Notes: generated from the letters alone by a model not told the origin. Shown: positions 21,315 to 33,245, counted from the stretch's first letter. The stretch is 64,000 bases of DNA from Porodaedalea pini (GCA_002794775.1 NBAY01000019.1:248001-312000), one strand, 5' to 3'. Numbers and translations are program-made.

Positions 21315-22674
21315 ATGAGCTCGAGTTCTACCCTCCCAGCATTGGATAATACGGTATGTCGGATCACTTACTACCTTTCACACCGCAACTCAGGTCTTTC
21401 CATGTGAAGTTTGGATGCTTGTTTCTTGCTGGCATGTATGTATCATTCTCCTCCATATGCTTTGTTACCAGTATATATATGACATATGTTAAGATTTTCT
21501 ACAGCGTACGTGTTCGTCCTATACTCACAGTCACATAACTCCTTCTTAGACCTATTCAAGCTATGGGGATCAAGCTCTGTTCAGCTGTATTTCTACTTAG
21601 AAGTAAGTTTCGTGTCCTGCCCTTTTAACGTTCTTAAACAGACTGGGCTCTTCAGAAATACTCAAGTGCCGATAAATTGTGGCTCAAGATGTGTGTAATC
21701 ATGGCATGGGCTCTCGACACTGTACTTCAGGCCTTGCTAGTGTACTCGCTGTACACATACTTCGTAACGCATTTCACAGATCTTTTCTTTCTAACACAGA
21801 CAATGCGGCAAGTATCCTGATTTCCTGAGCGGCTCATTATTACTAAACAAATACTTCGGACAGGTCTTTATCAGATACAGCTATTCTTACCGCATTTGCT
21901 GATGCCCCAATTCAATCCATTTACATCGAGCGCATCTGGCACCGTACGCAACACAATATTTGGCTCTTGACGTCTTATGACTCACTCCAGAAGCAGTTAG
22001 CAACAAAAACTACGTTTTGACTGGCATCCTTACCTTGTTCGCCCTATCTCAATTTACCTCCACCATAATCTATTACGCGCAAATTTACCACCTTACCGAG
22101 TGGATCCAGCTACGAAGAGTTCTCACCACCGGAAAGACCATGTTTAGCATTGTCGCTGTCTCTGACACCGCCATCGCTGCTGTTCTTGTCCTTCATTTGC
22201 ATCGTCAACGATCAGGATTCAGAAATACTGATTCGGTCCTGAACCGCCTCATCATGTATACTATCAGCACGGGTATGATCACTGGCGGCTTCGCAATTTT
22301 CGGACTAGTCACTGCAATAGCGCTACCAGACACTTTCATTTACTTACTTGTTGACCTCGTTATATCAAAGCGTAAGCTCATCTTTAAAAAATAACAAAAT
22401 GTTAAAAAGTGCTGACAAAAAGTTTCAGTATATTTGAATTGTGTACTTGCTTCGTTCGTGTCCTTTACCTCCCGATGAGCTAAGCTAACTTCACAAACTC
22501 CCCTTTAACTTCAGATTAAACTCCCGCGAAAAACTTAGAAACGATCTCATGGACGACTCAGAACGCGGGATTTCGATCCACTTAGACAACTTTCACGCTT
22601 CCACCAGTCCAAGAGAAAGGATTGCTGTGGCTGATATCAACAGCCATGACGTGCGCTCCTTGTTGAAGTTCTAA
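21315..22674 (+). CDS. DUF6534-like multi-pass membrane protein
   Basis: A start ATG at 21315 gives MSSSSTLPALDNT (exon to 21353). Later exons are clear: one ending 21602 (LWGSSSVQLYFYLE), 21656..21811 (KYSSADKLWLKMCVIMAWALD), 21864..21943 (SLSDTAILTAFADAPIQ), 21997..22371 (five hydrophobic helices), the 25-nt exon 22429..22453 (YLNCVLAS) and 22515..22674 (LNSREKLRN ... LLKF). The alternation of short loops and TM helices, an ALDT motif and the final LNSREKLR match the large DUF6534 family of agaricomycetes, whose function is unknown. Exon boundaries between 21354 and 21560 are unresolved, and the 21811/21864 junction is off by one in phase. Either an exon is missed there or the copy is damaged. 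Confidence 0.6.
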
Positions 22675-22986
22675 AAATATAAGGCCCTTATACAACACCT
22701 ACCTTTCTAGACATCTTCTCCAAGGACGGTAGAAATTAAGACTGCCATGGACACGATGCATAGTTACGAAAGACAGAAGGTTCGCATATTCTGCAATATC
22801 GAGTATACCACAATGTTGACACGCTGTATCACTACATGTTCTTCTTTCATAGGCTCGGAGCTTCGCTAGGCCGATCAGTTCACATACTTCTGAGATAGAG
22901 GCTGCGGTATCGACTGCTTGAGAGCTTTACACATAATAATATGAAGAATGCTGAATACTTGCGGATATTGGAAGGTATCCTGCAGA

Positions 22987-23512
22987 TGCCATAGCCTCAA
23001 AAGATGGGTGTATATATTGATCTAAGTGGACGACTATGTAAGTGACAAGCTATGCATCGAACTACTAGTTCTTATAAACTAGTAGGATAGTAGAAAATGC
23101 CTCATTGGTGGATAAACCGTATCTGCAGAACCACTTCTCTTTGCACGGAGCTTAAGTGTGTAGCCAGAGTAATACGGGTCGTGCCGCAGGAAGCTCCTCA
23201 TTCCCCAAGAATGTGTAAACGAGCACGGTGGAAGTGGACGTTCAGGTTGAGGAACCTTGTCACTGCAGAATAAAGTTCTGGAGAGTACACACTAAAGGAA
23301 AGCGCTGAAACATTTCCAAGATGACGGGCTCATTCTGCGCTTCTGCACATTTGATGGGTGAAGGAGCAAGAGATTAATTTGCTTCTTGCAACGACTCATA
23401 ACACGCGAAGAAACCAGAGATGATGCCGTGGTTGAATGTTAAAATATGACTGATGACTGCGTAGTTATTGCTCACCGCGGCTGGTCGATCTTGGACAGTC
23501 TCAGCCCGTTTG
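22987..23512. repeat. Direct repeat copy 2 (partner at 6876-7405)
   Basis: Same orientation and order as copy 1, with scattered substitutions and small indels. It ends next to the 3' flank of the acidic-tailed gene at 23753. Confidence 0.8.
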
Positions 23513-23752
23513 TCATCTCATCTGAGGTGAGGCCTGTAAGGATTGAGCCAGCAGGCAAACGCCCGAATTCTGTCTGATATAAATTGTACTAGTATGGCGC
23601 TGGGAATAACCCTGAGAGTATATAAAACGAGAGCAGTACAAAAGGATTGGACATTACTTGCTAGTAAAAAAACGCACAGATGATACCCGAGACTCGCCAC
23701 CCTTGTAAGTCTTCTGAACAGAGAACAAGTGGTCGGGCTGCACACTGCGCAG

Positions 23753-24396
23753 TCAGAAACCCTCGTCTGTTTCCTCCTCCTCGCTGTCACTATAATAAGG
23801 GTAGACGTCGGTGTCAGAGTTGAAATACGGGCTGTCCGTGGGTGCAAGGGGAATTTCTTCATCTTCACTGTCGATCCCTTCATTTGTATCATATCCGTCT
23901 CCGTAAACCTCGTACCACTTTGGCTTTGTTCCTTCAGGTAACCCGATTGCCTTTCGCACTCGGTCCATTCGTTTCGCAGAGTACTCGTTGTCGTCCAGCC
24001 TCCGACGTTCACCATCTTCGACGAACGTCATAATCAAAGCACTTTGTCCCCGATACTGCACAGCGCGCACACTGCAGAAGACACGTGTAGTGCTCATCAC
24101 ATAATCCAACAGCTTGTATGAAAGCGTGAGGGCGTGATCTTGCCAATCGAGCTTGAACTTCTCGGCCAACAACCGCATGTGTTTGTTTTTGAACCAAAAC
24201 CCGTATACCCACTTTGGCACGTAGTATCTTTTGGGTTTTGACACGCTCCTGTAGTAGATGAAACTATCAGATGAATGAGCACGACATGCAACAAGAAACA
24301 GACTCTCTTCAAGTCGATGGCCTCTCTTGAGGTTTCGGCAGATTTCAAAGATCGAGGAGAGACATTTTCTTCAGCTTGAGCGGTGTTCGACTTCAT
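23753..24396 (-). CDS. Acidic-tailed small protein, paralogue 1 of 4
   Basis: The open main exon (from about 24244 downward) reads SKPKRYYVPKWVYGFWFKN..., a conserved domain including FVEDGERRRLDDNEYSA and PKWYEVYG, and a Glu/Asp/Ser-rich tail ending EEEETDEGF. No known domain is recognised. A candidate first exon (MKSNTAQAEENVSPRS..., from 24396) aligns with the first exon of the paralogue at 31318. However, the donor that is GTGACT there reads GAGAGT here, so correct splicing is doubtful and the 5' end may be broken. The tail suggests a nuclear or chromatin/RNA-associated protein, but this is only a guess. The flanks are also duplicated with the 30.7-31.3 kb copy. Confidence 0.55.
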
Positions 24397-24944
24397 GTTG
24401 AGCATGTACGGTGGCTCCTGCGCGAACGAGGTTGGAACTGAAAATGTAGTCGACCCCTTTATAGACGAAGTTATGTAAGACGTGGCTTTGATGGTGGCCT
24501 CGTGATCATCAGGAAAAACCTCCTGCTCAGAAACCCTAGAAAGTTATTAGAATATTAGTAAATTGTAGAATCTTTGGAATGTCATGAGAATGCAGTCCGA
24601 AATTTAGAAAACTTGTAGAATTTCATGGAAAATTGTCCAAGTTTTGGAATTGAACAGAATCAGCAGCTTGAAATTTAGAATATGGATAGAAAAATGACAC
24701 ACCTCATAGATTCTATGGAATTTTGTAGAATAAAAAACTGATTGTGGAATTCATTAGATTCTGACATGGCTTGACACAGGTGCAGGTACTAGATTGGCTT
24801 CTTGGACCTATACTGGGACCCATGAACTATCTGCAGGTTACAGTGTTTTTCATAAGTCTTGAGACTTGCATATGTGAAGATCACAAAATTTGAGCATTTC
24901 AGCACCTCAAAAACTTGTAAAATTCATATCTCTGTCAATTCTTC

Positions 24945-25490
24945 ACAGAATCAGTTCAAAAATGTTGCTAAATTTTTAATGTGAGATTAGAGGACAGAAG
25001 GTGGAATATTGTGACTGCAGTAGTGAGAATGGGTGTTTTTCTAGAAAAACTCCTTCCCTGATTTTTCTTGAGCTCAATTTTGAAGCTAATGACATGAAAC
25101 TTGTTGGAGAATGGTCTATATATTATACTGTTGATGTTATCAGGGATGAACTAGAGTGAATGTCTCCTCTTGTCCTGTTTGACTGTTGTGTTGAAACTCT
25201 CAAACTCACCCAAATTTGCTTGACTCAGACAGTTGTCAAAAAATTGCCTGCGTTGTTATAAGCCATCTATAATTTAATATAAAATATAGATACCATTCTC
25301 CAACAAGTTTCATGTCATTAGCTTCAAAATTGAGCTCAGGAAAAATCTGGGAAGGAGGTTTTCTAGAAAAACACCCATTCTCACTACTGCAGCCTCAATA
25401 TTCCACCTTCTGTCCTCTAATCTCACATTAAGTTTAGAAACCATTGAAACATAAATTTAGCAACTTTTTTGAAGAGTTTTGTGAAGAATT
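24945..25490. repeat. Palindromic repeat, copy at 25.2 kb
   Basis: The left arm (AGAGGACAGAAGGTGGAATA, CTGCAGTAGTGAGAATGGGT, TTGAGCTCAATTTTGAAGCT, CATGAAACTTGTTGGAGAAT) recurs as its reverse complement in the right arm around a centre near 25215. Arms are roughly 250 nt with mismatches. The same family is at 61950-62415, and a weak fragment lies near 4000-4060. Confidence 0.8.
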
Positions 25491-25871
25491 GAGTGAAATA
25501 TGATGTATTTTGTATTTGGAGGCATTTCAGGTGACAAAAACTGCTAAGTCCAATTTCCCACACCTACAGAAGAGGTGTGGGAACTTGATCACATGTATGT
25601 TGGTTTAGACGCGACACGCCACATATCGCCTTCACATCTGCTGCCACTCCAATATGTCTGGTGCCGACGTCCTTACAGAATGTCTGAAAAAACCCTCGAT
25701 CACATCCACCACAACCATCACACACGAAGTGGTAGCTTCGCCGGCCGCCTGGTCACTGCTGCAGGCAACATGCCGTCCGACTTCCGACTTTCAACTTGCT
25801 CATCTTCAAGCCGAAGACCGTAAAGTCTGAACTTCTCTGCACTGAACAAACTGTCAAGTGAAGAGCGCTTC

Positions 25872-27930
25872 ATGCGCTCGACGTCAATGAGTGGTGGACA
25901 CGGTGGCCTTCCATTCGCAGGCGGGTGTCCATCGCCTATGGTTCGCTCTTCCAGTCAGGTGGCGCGGGCGCTGTGGGCAACAAGCGTACGCGTAGGAAAT
26001 GTGGCAGCTCAACACGCAACGAGTCGGACCGTATCAGCGCTTCTGCCAATCAGTTCAAAGTGAACGCTACTTCCTCCTTCGAACACGTCGCGCCGCTCGA
26101 GCAGTCTGCGAACCGCTGGGCCGCGGGCAGCACGTCCAAGTGTGGGGCCTCAATTGACACAGACTCACCTGAGATTGTGGACAAGAAAGTCCATTTGCTG
26201 CTCAACAAGCCCACTATGGAGAAGTTGGAGTCCATTTAAACCAGATCATCGCGTGGGCAAACAAGAGTGAGAGTGAGAAGGATGGGCATACGCTCATTCA
26301 GCTCATTCGGCTTGTGTTCGAGAAGGCAACGGATGAGGCGGCCTGGAGTGAGATGTATGCTCGCTTGTGCCATAAGATGATGGAGCAGATCAGTCCGAAC
26401 GTGCAGGATGATGGTATCCGCAATGCTGAGGGCAAGCCGATTACAGGTGATCAACTTTTCCGTAAGTACCTTCTGAATCGCTGTCAGGAAGACTTCGAGT
26501 GCGGCTGGACGCAGAAGGAGTCGATGGCGGCAGCGGCTCTCGTGAAGGCGACAGAGGATCAGGCTGTTAAGGATGCCAACGAAAAGGAAGAAAACAAGGA
26601 GGCTGGCGAGAGTGCGCTGTACTCGGACGAATACCACACTGCTCAGAAGGCCAAGCATCAAGGTCTCAGACTCGTCAAGTTCATCGGTGAGCTCTTCAAT
26701 CTTCAGATGCTCATGGAACGTATCATGTATGAGTGTATCAAGAAGCTGCTCAGTAACGTCGACAATCCCGAGGAGGAAGAGATCGAAAGTTTATGTAAAC
26801 TACTGACAAGTGTTTGTCAGGCGCTCGATACCTCTAAGGCTCGCGGACACATGGATGTCTATTTCAGTCGGATGAAGGAGCTTGCGAAGAGCAGCAACGT
26901 GTCGTCTCGTATGCAGTTCATGTTACAAGTGCGTATCTTCTGTTTCATAGCCTTTCGTTGAGCTGACTTTCTTGGACAGGATGTGATTGAATTGCGGGAA
27001 AGGAAACGGACTACCCGCAACTTGGTCGCTGCTCCGTCGACAATCGCCCAGATTCATGAGGCTGTACGCGCTCTTGCTTTGCTACTCAATTTCACTTGTG
27101 CTTACCAATATACAGGCCGCGAAAGAGAAGGCACGACAGGAGCAACATAACTTGGCACGATCGGCCATGTTTCGTGGTGGTTCACGCTGTGGTCATGATC
27201 GTGACGGAAATGCTCAAGTGGGTCCTGACGGATGGGCTGTCGCCTCTGGTCCTTCGAGGCCTGCAAATAAGGCGGGCGATCTGACGAACTTTGGCAGAAT
27301 TCAGAATGGCAGTGGAACCATGAACCTTCGGATCAGCTAGCGTCTTCACGAAGAAGGGAGACAGCAAGCGCAACAGTGCGAGCCTTTCAAGGACAAATTC
27401 GAACACGAACATGTTCCAGATGCTGCAGGCCGCTGAGGCCGCTAATGAGGCTCCTACTATATCCTCGTCTCGTCCAAGTCGCCTGTCAAGCCGTACAACG
27501 AGCGTCGACTTGACCCACAATGCACCTGTGGAACCTGCCCAGCCTGCTCAGCGTCCCAGACTTAACCTGCTTCCGCGTTCGACCCTTACAGGAGAAGTCG
27601 GAGAATAGTCCCGCTGAGACTCATGACGGCGAGGAGGGCGAGGAGGACGAGATTCTCGAGAAGGACTCTGGGACAATTGTCGATGTCGAAGGAGCAAGCG
27701 GAAAAGAAGATTGACCAGGAACGCAAGGAGTTCTTCGCTATCCGCGATCTCGACGATGCGGAAGAGTATTTCTCTGTACTTCCCTCGGAGCATCAACATC
27801 TTCTCGTCGAGAAGCTTGTCATGTCTGCTATTGAGGCGAAGTAGGCTGATGCCAAACTCGTTGCCGACCTGTTTGAGCGTGCACCGTATCAGCGCTGCTA
27901 CCAACCCGTTCAATGCGAATGTCGCTTCCT
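25872..27930 (+). pseudogene. Captured eIF4G fragment (MIF4G through MA3)
   Basis: Recognisable blocks, in order: a Gly/Pro segment (GGLPFAGG, MVRSSSQ), DTDSPEIVDKKVHLLLNKPT, then the MIF4G domain (QIIAWANKSESEKDG, RNAEGKPITGDQLFRKYLLN, LVKFIGELFNLQML) at about 26240-26930. After an intron come DVIELRERK, a linker (QVGPDGWAV) and an MA3-like part (KKIDQERKEFFAIRDLDDAE) near 27690-27840. Frames shift after 26238 and again after about 27300, and stops occur (27607, 27842), so it cannot make eIF4G. The intron at about 26930-26980 is still present, so capture was at the DNA level. The functional eIF4G gene must lie elsewhere. Confidence 0.85.
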
Positions 27931-27944
27931 CGTCGAAACCGATG

Positions 27945-30110
27945 CCAACACGTCCCCGAAGGTTGTCACGGTCCTTGATGCATCGCTCGCATCATCGACT
28001 TCCCCCTTCGCCGTACGTGCACTCGCCTCCAATTATACTGTCTTCCTCTCTGGAACCAACATTGCTTCATACTTGCGCATTCTCGGAACCGGGGAGATCA
28101 AGCTTCACGAAGTAGACTTCGCGACACTCAAGACCGATGCTGCGGCGCCTGCTCCGCCCACGTCTGCAATTGCCATCCAGGAAAAGGCAGCGAAAGAGGA
28201 AGGGAGAAACGACGGCGCCGTGAAGGCTGCGTTTGGCGTGAAGAAAGAGGTCGACTTTCCAGTATCGTATACGAACGTGTGCTGATTGTTCTGTAATCCC
28301 TCACTTAGTGCTGACAAGTATCATAGGTGCTGATCAAGGCCGATATGTTAGACTACTACAGCGTTAGTGGATGCTGCAGTCTTAATCACTGGCCGCACAT
28401 CATCTGGGAAGCAGTACAAGGTACTTTGAAAAAACAAGCATCGCCAACAGAACGGTTCAACGTAAGAATCAAGGAGATGGGTGAGTGTAGAGCACTCACA
28501 TCATCGACTTCCCTCTTCGCCGTACATGCCCTCGCCTCTGATTTTACTGTCTTCCTCACTGGAACCAACATTGCTTCATACTGGCGTGCTCTCGAAACGG
28601 GGAGACCAAGCTTCACGAGGTAGATTTCGTGGAACTCAAGGCTGAGGCTGTGGTGCCTGCTGTGTGCACGCCTGCAATTGCCGCTCAGGAAAAGGCAACG
28701 AAAGAGGAAGGGAGAATTGACGGCACGGTGAAAATTGCTATTGGCATGAAGAAAGAGGTCAACTTTCCGGGTTGGTATACGAATGTGCGTTGATTGTTCT
28801 GTAATCCCTCACTTTGTGCTGACAAGTATTATAGGCGCTGACTAAGGTCGATATAACATGCGTCTTCAGAGGGAGCTCCGAGCTTGAGGAGCCCATAGCA
28901 ATCCGTCCGAATACAGAAACAGCTATGTATCCCTACTACACCAAATGTATCAAGAGCTATCGTGATCTACCCCTCAAGCCCAACCAGTGGATCAGTGTTG
29001 CGCGCTGGGAGTCCAAGAGCCCCGAGCCGTTCCTCCGTACGCGCGAGTTCCTATGACAGGAAGGCCACACTGCGCATTTCACGAAGGAGGCCGATACTGA
29101 AGTACGGGAAATTCTCAATTTACATCGTTGCGTATACGAGGTGCTGCTTACCGTACTCGTCATCACAGGCATCAAGTCGGACAAGGAGAAGTTTGCCGGT
29201 GGTCTTTACATGACGACCGGCCGTGGCATCCAAGCTGCGACGTCGCATTGCCTTGGCCAAGACTTCTCACGGCCAGAGATGTTCAACGTCGTGGTCGAAG
29301 ACCTGGACGATCTGCAGGGTACGGGTCCGAACGGTGGTAAATTATTCTGTGGCAGAACTCGTGAGGCCTTAGCACACGCATGGTCGGAATCATGGTCATG
29401 ATTCGCGGCGACAACCAGGATCTTGTTCTCCCATCACGCATCGCTCGCGTCCAAGCAATCGTTGTCCCCTGTGGTATCACCATGCACACTAATAAGCAGG
29501 AGTTATACAACCGCTGTGAGGAGCTCGCGAAGACGCTCAGGAAAGCGCGAAGGTGGATGTACGGAACGGCGACACTCCTGGCTACAAGTTCAACGATTGG
29601 GAACAGAAGGCGCGAAAATTCAATTATTCCTTATTTCTCGGTTTTCCTGTGGTCTTACAAATGGCTTTTTGTCCAGGTGTTCCGCTTTGCCTTGAACTCG
29701 GTCCGGTTGATATCTAGAAGAAGCAAACACTTTCTGTGCGACGTGATACGGGCTTGAAGGAGACTGCCGTATCTGCACTTCTCAAGACTATCCAACAGGA
29801 GATGTTCGAGCACGCGAAGGCAAGGTACATGTCTTGCCTGTGCGTCACGACAATGGGACGATGTCGTGCTGACATTGCTTCATACTTGCGTGCTCTCAAA
29901 ACCGGCGAGACCAAGCTTCACAAGGTAGATTTTGTGGAACTCAAGACCGATGCTGCGGCGCGCCTTACATCGTCGCATGTACAAAAGGAGCTGCTTGCCG
30001 TACCCGTCATCCTGGGCATCAAGTCTGAGAAGAAGTTCGCCGGTGGTCTGTACATGATGACCGTGAAGGGCTTCATTCCGATGACCGGCCGTGGCATCCT
30101 TTTAGTTTAG
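27945..30110 (+). pseudogene. Captured prolyl-tRNA synthetase fragments, scrambled
   Basis: Pieces in order are: the N-terminal domain (ALASNYTVFLSGTNIASYL, then KADMLDYYSVSGC) at 27985-28380; a second direct copy of the same piece at 28495-28845; the catalytic core with [27 protein letters not shown] and [17 protein letters not shown] (28880-29220); [16 protein letters not shown]; the anticodon-binding part (IVVPCGITMHTNKQELYNRC); and a third partial copy at 29865-30110. Frameshifts and stops are frequent. Cytosolic prolyl-tRNA synthetase charges tRNA-Pro; these remnants are non-functional cargo of the surrounding element. Confidence 0.85.
27985..28845 (+). repeat. Tandem duplication inside the captured tRNA-synthetase cargo
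   Basis: About 340 bp at 27985-28325 recurs at 28495-28845 (shared runs include CATCATCGACTTCCC, AACATTGCTTCATACT and GAAAGAGGAAGGGAGAA), including the same short intron at its 3' end. Confidence 0.75.
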
Positions 30111-30676
30111 AATTTGTTTAAATACACTCAATTGCCACAAGAATCTGTAAGAAAATGATGGAAAAGTTTGGAATGCCACCTAAAACCGGTAAGAAATGGT
30201 GTGAAATGCTATTAGAATTTATTGGAATACATAGAATCTGCTCATAAATCGTACGATGCTTGGGATTCCGTTGGAATCGGAATCGGCCAGAATCTGTTGG
30301 AATTGCTTGAATATTCTACAGATTCTATATATTCTACGGTTTCTGACCGGGAGGTTTTTCCTGATGATAAACATTTGCACGCGTTGTTTATTCTTATTTG
30401 AGTGCGTGCCACGCGTGATTTATTCACACTATTATGGTCACTGCTAGACGGCCGGTCTTGGACAGCCCCAAGCCTGCAGACAACACGTCCTGAACTCTGT
30501 CTGATACAAGTCGTACTACACAGTACGGTGCTGAGAAGTAAACTGAAAATACAGTAGGACGGCAAGAAAGGAAAAAGAAACATTGTTTAACAGAGATGCA
30601 CAGGTAGTACGCGAGATTCATCAGTCTCACAAACCTTCTGAACAGACAATAAGTGGTCGGGCCGTACACGATGTAG

Positions 30677-31318
30677 TCAGAACTCCTCATCCATTCCTAC
30701 CTCCTCGCCATCAGGATGATAAGGGTACGCGTTAGGCTCAGAACTGAAATGCGGGTTTTCGTCGGGTTTAATGGGGATGTCCTCATCTTCACTGTCGAGT
30801 ACTTCATTTGGGTCATATCCCATTCCATAGACTTCATACCACTTGGGCTTTGTCCCCTCAGGCAATCCAATCACCTTTCGCACTCGATCCATTCGCTTCG
30901 CAGAGTACTCATTGTCGTCCAGCCTCCGACGTTCATCGTCTTCAACGAACGTCATTATTAGAGCACTTTGTCCTCGATATCTGACAGCGCGCAGGCTGCA
31001 GAAGACGCGCGTTAAGCTCATCACATAGTCCAACAACTTGAAGGAAAGCGTGAGTGCGCGCCCTTGCCAATCGAGATTGAACTTCTCGGCCAACAGTCGC
31101 ATGTGTCTGTTTTTGAACCAGTACCCGTACACCCACTTAGGCTTATAGCACTTTGGGGGCTTCGGCAAGCTGCTGCTGCAATGCGATATCAGGAAGAAGC
31201 TTAAGGTCTTGAAAGGATACAAAAGGAGTCACTTCAAGTTAGCGGTCTCCTTCAGAGCTTCAGCAGATGCCATGGATCGAGGAGGGACAATGTCGTTTGC
31301 TGGTACGACCGTCGACAT
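30677..31318 (-). CDS. Acidic-tailed small protein, paralogue 2 of 4
   Basis: Exons 31318..31233 and 31175..30677 join in phase (2) to 194 residues: MSTVVPANDIVPPRSMASAE, then SSLPKPPKCYKPKW, the conserved domain (YGYWFKNRHMRLLAEKF, FVEDDERRRLDDNEYSA, PKWYEVYGMGY) and an acidic tail ending EEVGMDEEF. It is about 80 percent identical to paralogue 1 over the domain and more distant from paralogues 3 and 4, which share the pattern [FI]xE-(D/E)xxx-[EIK][FY]S-...-W-Y. It lies just outside the gene-capturing element, and its 3' flank resembles that of paralogue 1, so the two arose by segmental duplication. Function unknown; it is the best-preserved intron-containing member. Confidence 0.68.
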
Positions 31319-32073
31319 GGTGAGAAGCTGACGGGAAAGAAGAGAGGGTTACGCGGATAAGGTTGTAGAATGTCGAGAGTTGCGATCGCGTCGTTAGCGC
31401 GTCAGTTTGAAAGTTTATTCAAGCATCGCTCTGATGGTGGTCTCGTGACGCGCACGTTGCTATTGTTATTCGTGATCGGCATCTGACTGTCATGATCGGT
31501 CACTTCGACGATGTTCGAAAGTCACGCCCATCACGCGTACCACGCGTTAGGTATTTGCTCTTATTTGTTTGATGGACGAACCGATAGCCGACAACCGGAA
31601 GCTTTGGTTTACTCAAGCTGTACGCAGTATGATCTTCAAGCTTCGAGCACGCAAATAATTTACTAGTAATGGGGCCAAGATTTCAGTCAGCTTAACGCGG
31701 ACTAGTTGCTTTCGTTTAGTGTTCCTTTATCCCTCCGCCAGGCTGGCGTATCGACGCGCCGATTCGCTGACCCCTGATCCACTCCGGACACCTCCAAGAC
31801 ATGCACATAGACCAGCAGATTTTAGAATGGTAAGGAGATGGAGCCAGGCAGCCGGCACGGGAATGACTAATAGCGATAGGCACGTGAGAAGCGTGCTATT
31901 TCAATATAGGCATTACGAGGAAGACCAAGACCGGAGAGAAGAATGTACCTGCCGTCAGATGACTTAACCGCGGATGCGAAGGGATCAGGTGCTCCTTGCC
32001 CAGACAGCTACAATAGTACAAAACTCCATGGAATCCCAGTAGCGCATTCATCCCCCTTTCTAGCTCGGTCAGT
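31319..32073. other. Intergenic between divergent genes
   Basis: Promoter region for the acidic-tailed gene (-) and the alpha/beta-hydrolase (+). The segment CTGATGGTGGTCTCGTGA near 31432 matches the equivalent upstream region of paralogue 1 near 24488, immediately beside the inserted element. No other feature is seen. Confidence 0.4.
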
Positions 32074-33245
32074 ATGTCACTCTCCCTCCCCCCAAAGGAT
32101 AAGTTCGCATCTTTCGTCCTTTCGACACATGCGTACAAGACGGTCGATGGCCATCCTATTCTCTTGGACATACTCATTCCAAAGAAGCTTCTGGATGCGG
32201 GACCAAACTCGGAGGAATGGAAAGTCAAGCGTCCAGTAATGCTTCTTCTTCATGCAGGATGGCTGGTATGTAGCCTATGGCATCCTCAAACGATTACAAA
32301 GCCTAATGCCCTGCTGTGAAGATTGGAGGACAGAGAGACTTCCAGCCGTGGTGGTCACAGTGGATTCTCGACCTTATAATCAAGCATGGTGCGATCGCCG
32401 TCACGGCAGACTACAGGCTTATCCCGGAAGCGACATGCGAAGACGTCCTCGACGATCTCCACGATCTGTGGGAGTGGGTGGGCAGTAACCTGAGCAATAC
32501 TGTACAGAAGGCGCATACGGGTCTCCAGCCAGACCTAAGCAGGGTGGTTCTCGCAGGCGGTAGTGCCGGTGGATATTGCGCACTCCAGGTTGGGCTTTCG
32601 TACTACAAGCCCACGTCCAATGTCACATCGCCTCTCGAGCCGAGACCCCGCGCAGTCGTTGCCTTGTATCCCTACATCTCCCTCCGGACTCCGCAATGGA
32701 CGCAGGCCTACACGAAGCATATATTTGGAGCGCCACAGCTTCCTACCTCACTCGTCGATGATCATCTAGCTTCGATAGCTACCACTCGAGCGAAAACGGG
32801 GAAGCAGCCAATCCTGACGAACGTTCCGTTGTTGACTGCTTCAGGCGAGTTCACCGATCGCGCACTCCTTGCAATTTCCGCCGAACAACAGGGCCGTATC
32901 CTCGAGCTGTTTGGCGCAGAGCGTGATAATTCTCCGGGGAAGCGGAGGATGCATCCAGAAGATAGGATCAAGGATGGTCGGGTACTTCCTCCGACGATGA
33001 TTGTGCAAGGACTGGATGACACAATTTCTCCCGTGGAGGGTGCGGACCTGTTCATTGAGCACTTGAGGAAGCATAAGGCCGTCGACGGATTGGCTCAAGG
33101 AAAGGAGGAAAGCGAGGTCTTGAGGTACTACAGGACCCCTGGCGAGCACCTATTTGAAACCGAGCTTAGTTTGTACGGGGATACGGACGAGTGGGTGAAA
33201 GAAGGAGCTTCCTTCATTGAGAAGCATTGGCTAGAGTTGGCATGA
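32074..33245 (+). CDS. Alpha/beta-hydrolase fold-3 esterase-like protein, 371 aa
   Basis: Exons 32074..32265 and 32322..33245 (phase 0) give 371 residues. The intron falls inside the oxyanion region, so the protein reads LLLHAGWLIGGQRDF; the usual HGGG is HAGW here. The substrate-binding segment ADYRLIPEAT follows. The nucleophile elbow GGSAGG (Ser) is near residue 155, a candidate acid Asp is in QGLDDTISP, and the His is in PGEHLFET. There is no signal peptide, so a cytosolic hydrolase of small esters or acyl conjugates is expected; the substrate is unknown. It is convergent with the GLTP gene. The intact triad argues for an active enzyme despite the altered HGGG. Confidence 0.8.

Larger units (their letters stand above)
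24505..30368 (+). mobile_element. Gene-capturing TIR element, copy 1 (5.9 kb)
   Basis: The ends are inverted: ATCATCAGGAAAAACCTCC at 24505-24523 and its complement ending at 30368. Similarity continues about 40 nt (both then read TCAGAAACC and TAGAA). Subterminal DNA on both sides is AT-rich with repeated GGAAT/TAGAAT motifs. Inside lie a palindromic repeat (24945-25490), an eIF4G fragment and scrambled prolyl-tRNA synthetase fragments, all with introns retained and frames broken. No transposase was found inside, so it looks non-autonomous. No clear target duplication was seen. An inverted second copy starts at 58138. Confidence 0.72.

Noticed and set aside
25872..30110. eIF4G and prolyl-tRNA synthetase as functional host genes
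   Set aside because: Frameshifts, stops, scrambled order and duplicated blocks inside a transposon show they are fragments.
24505..30368. Helitron as the carrier of the captured genes
   Set aside because: The ends are inverted repeats on both sides, not a TC...CTRR arrangement with a 3' hairpin, and no Rep/helicase sequence is seen.
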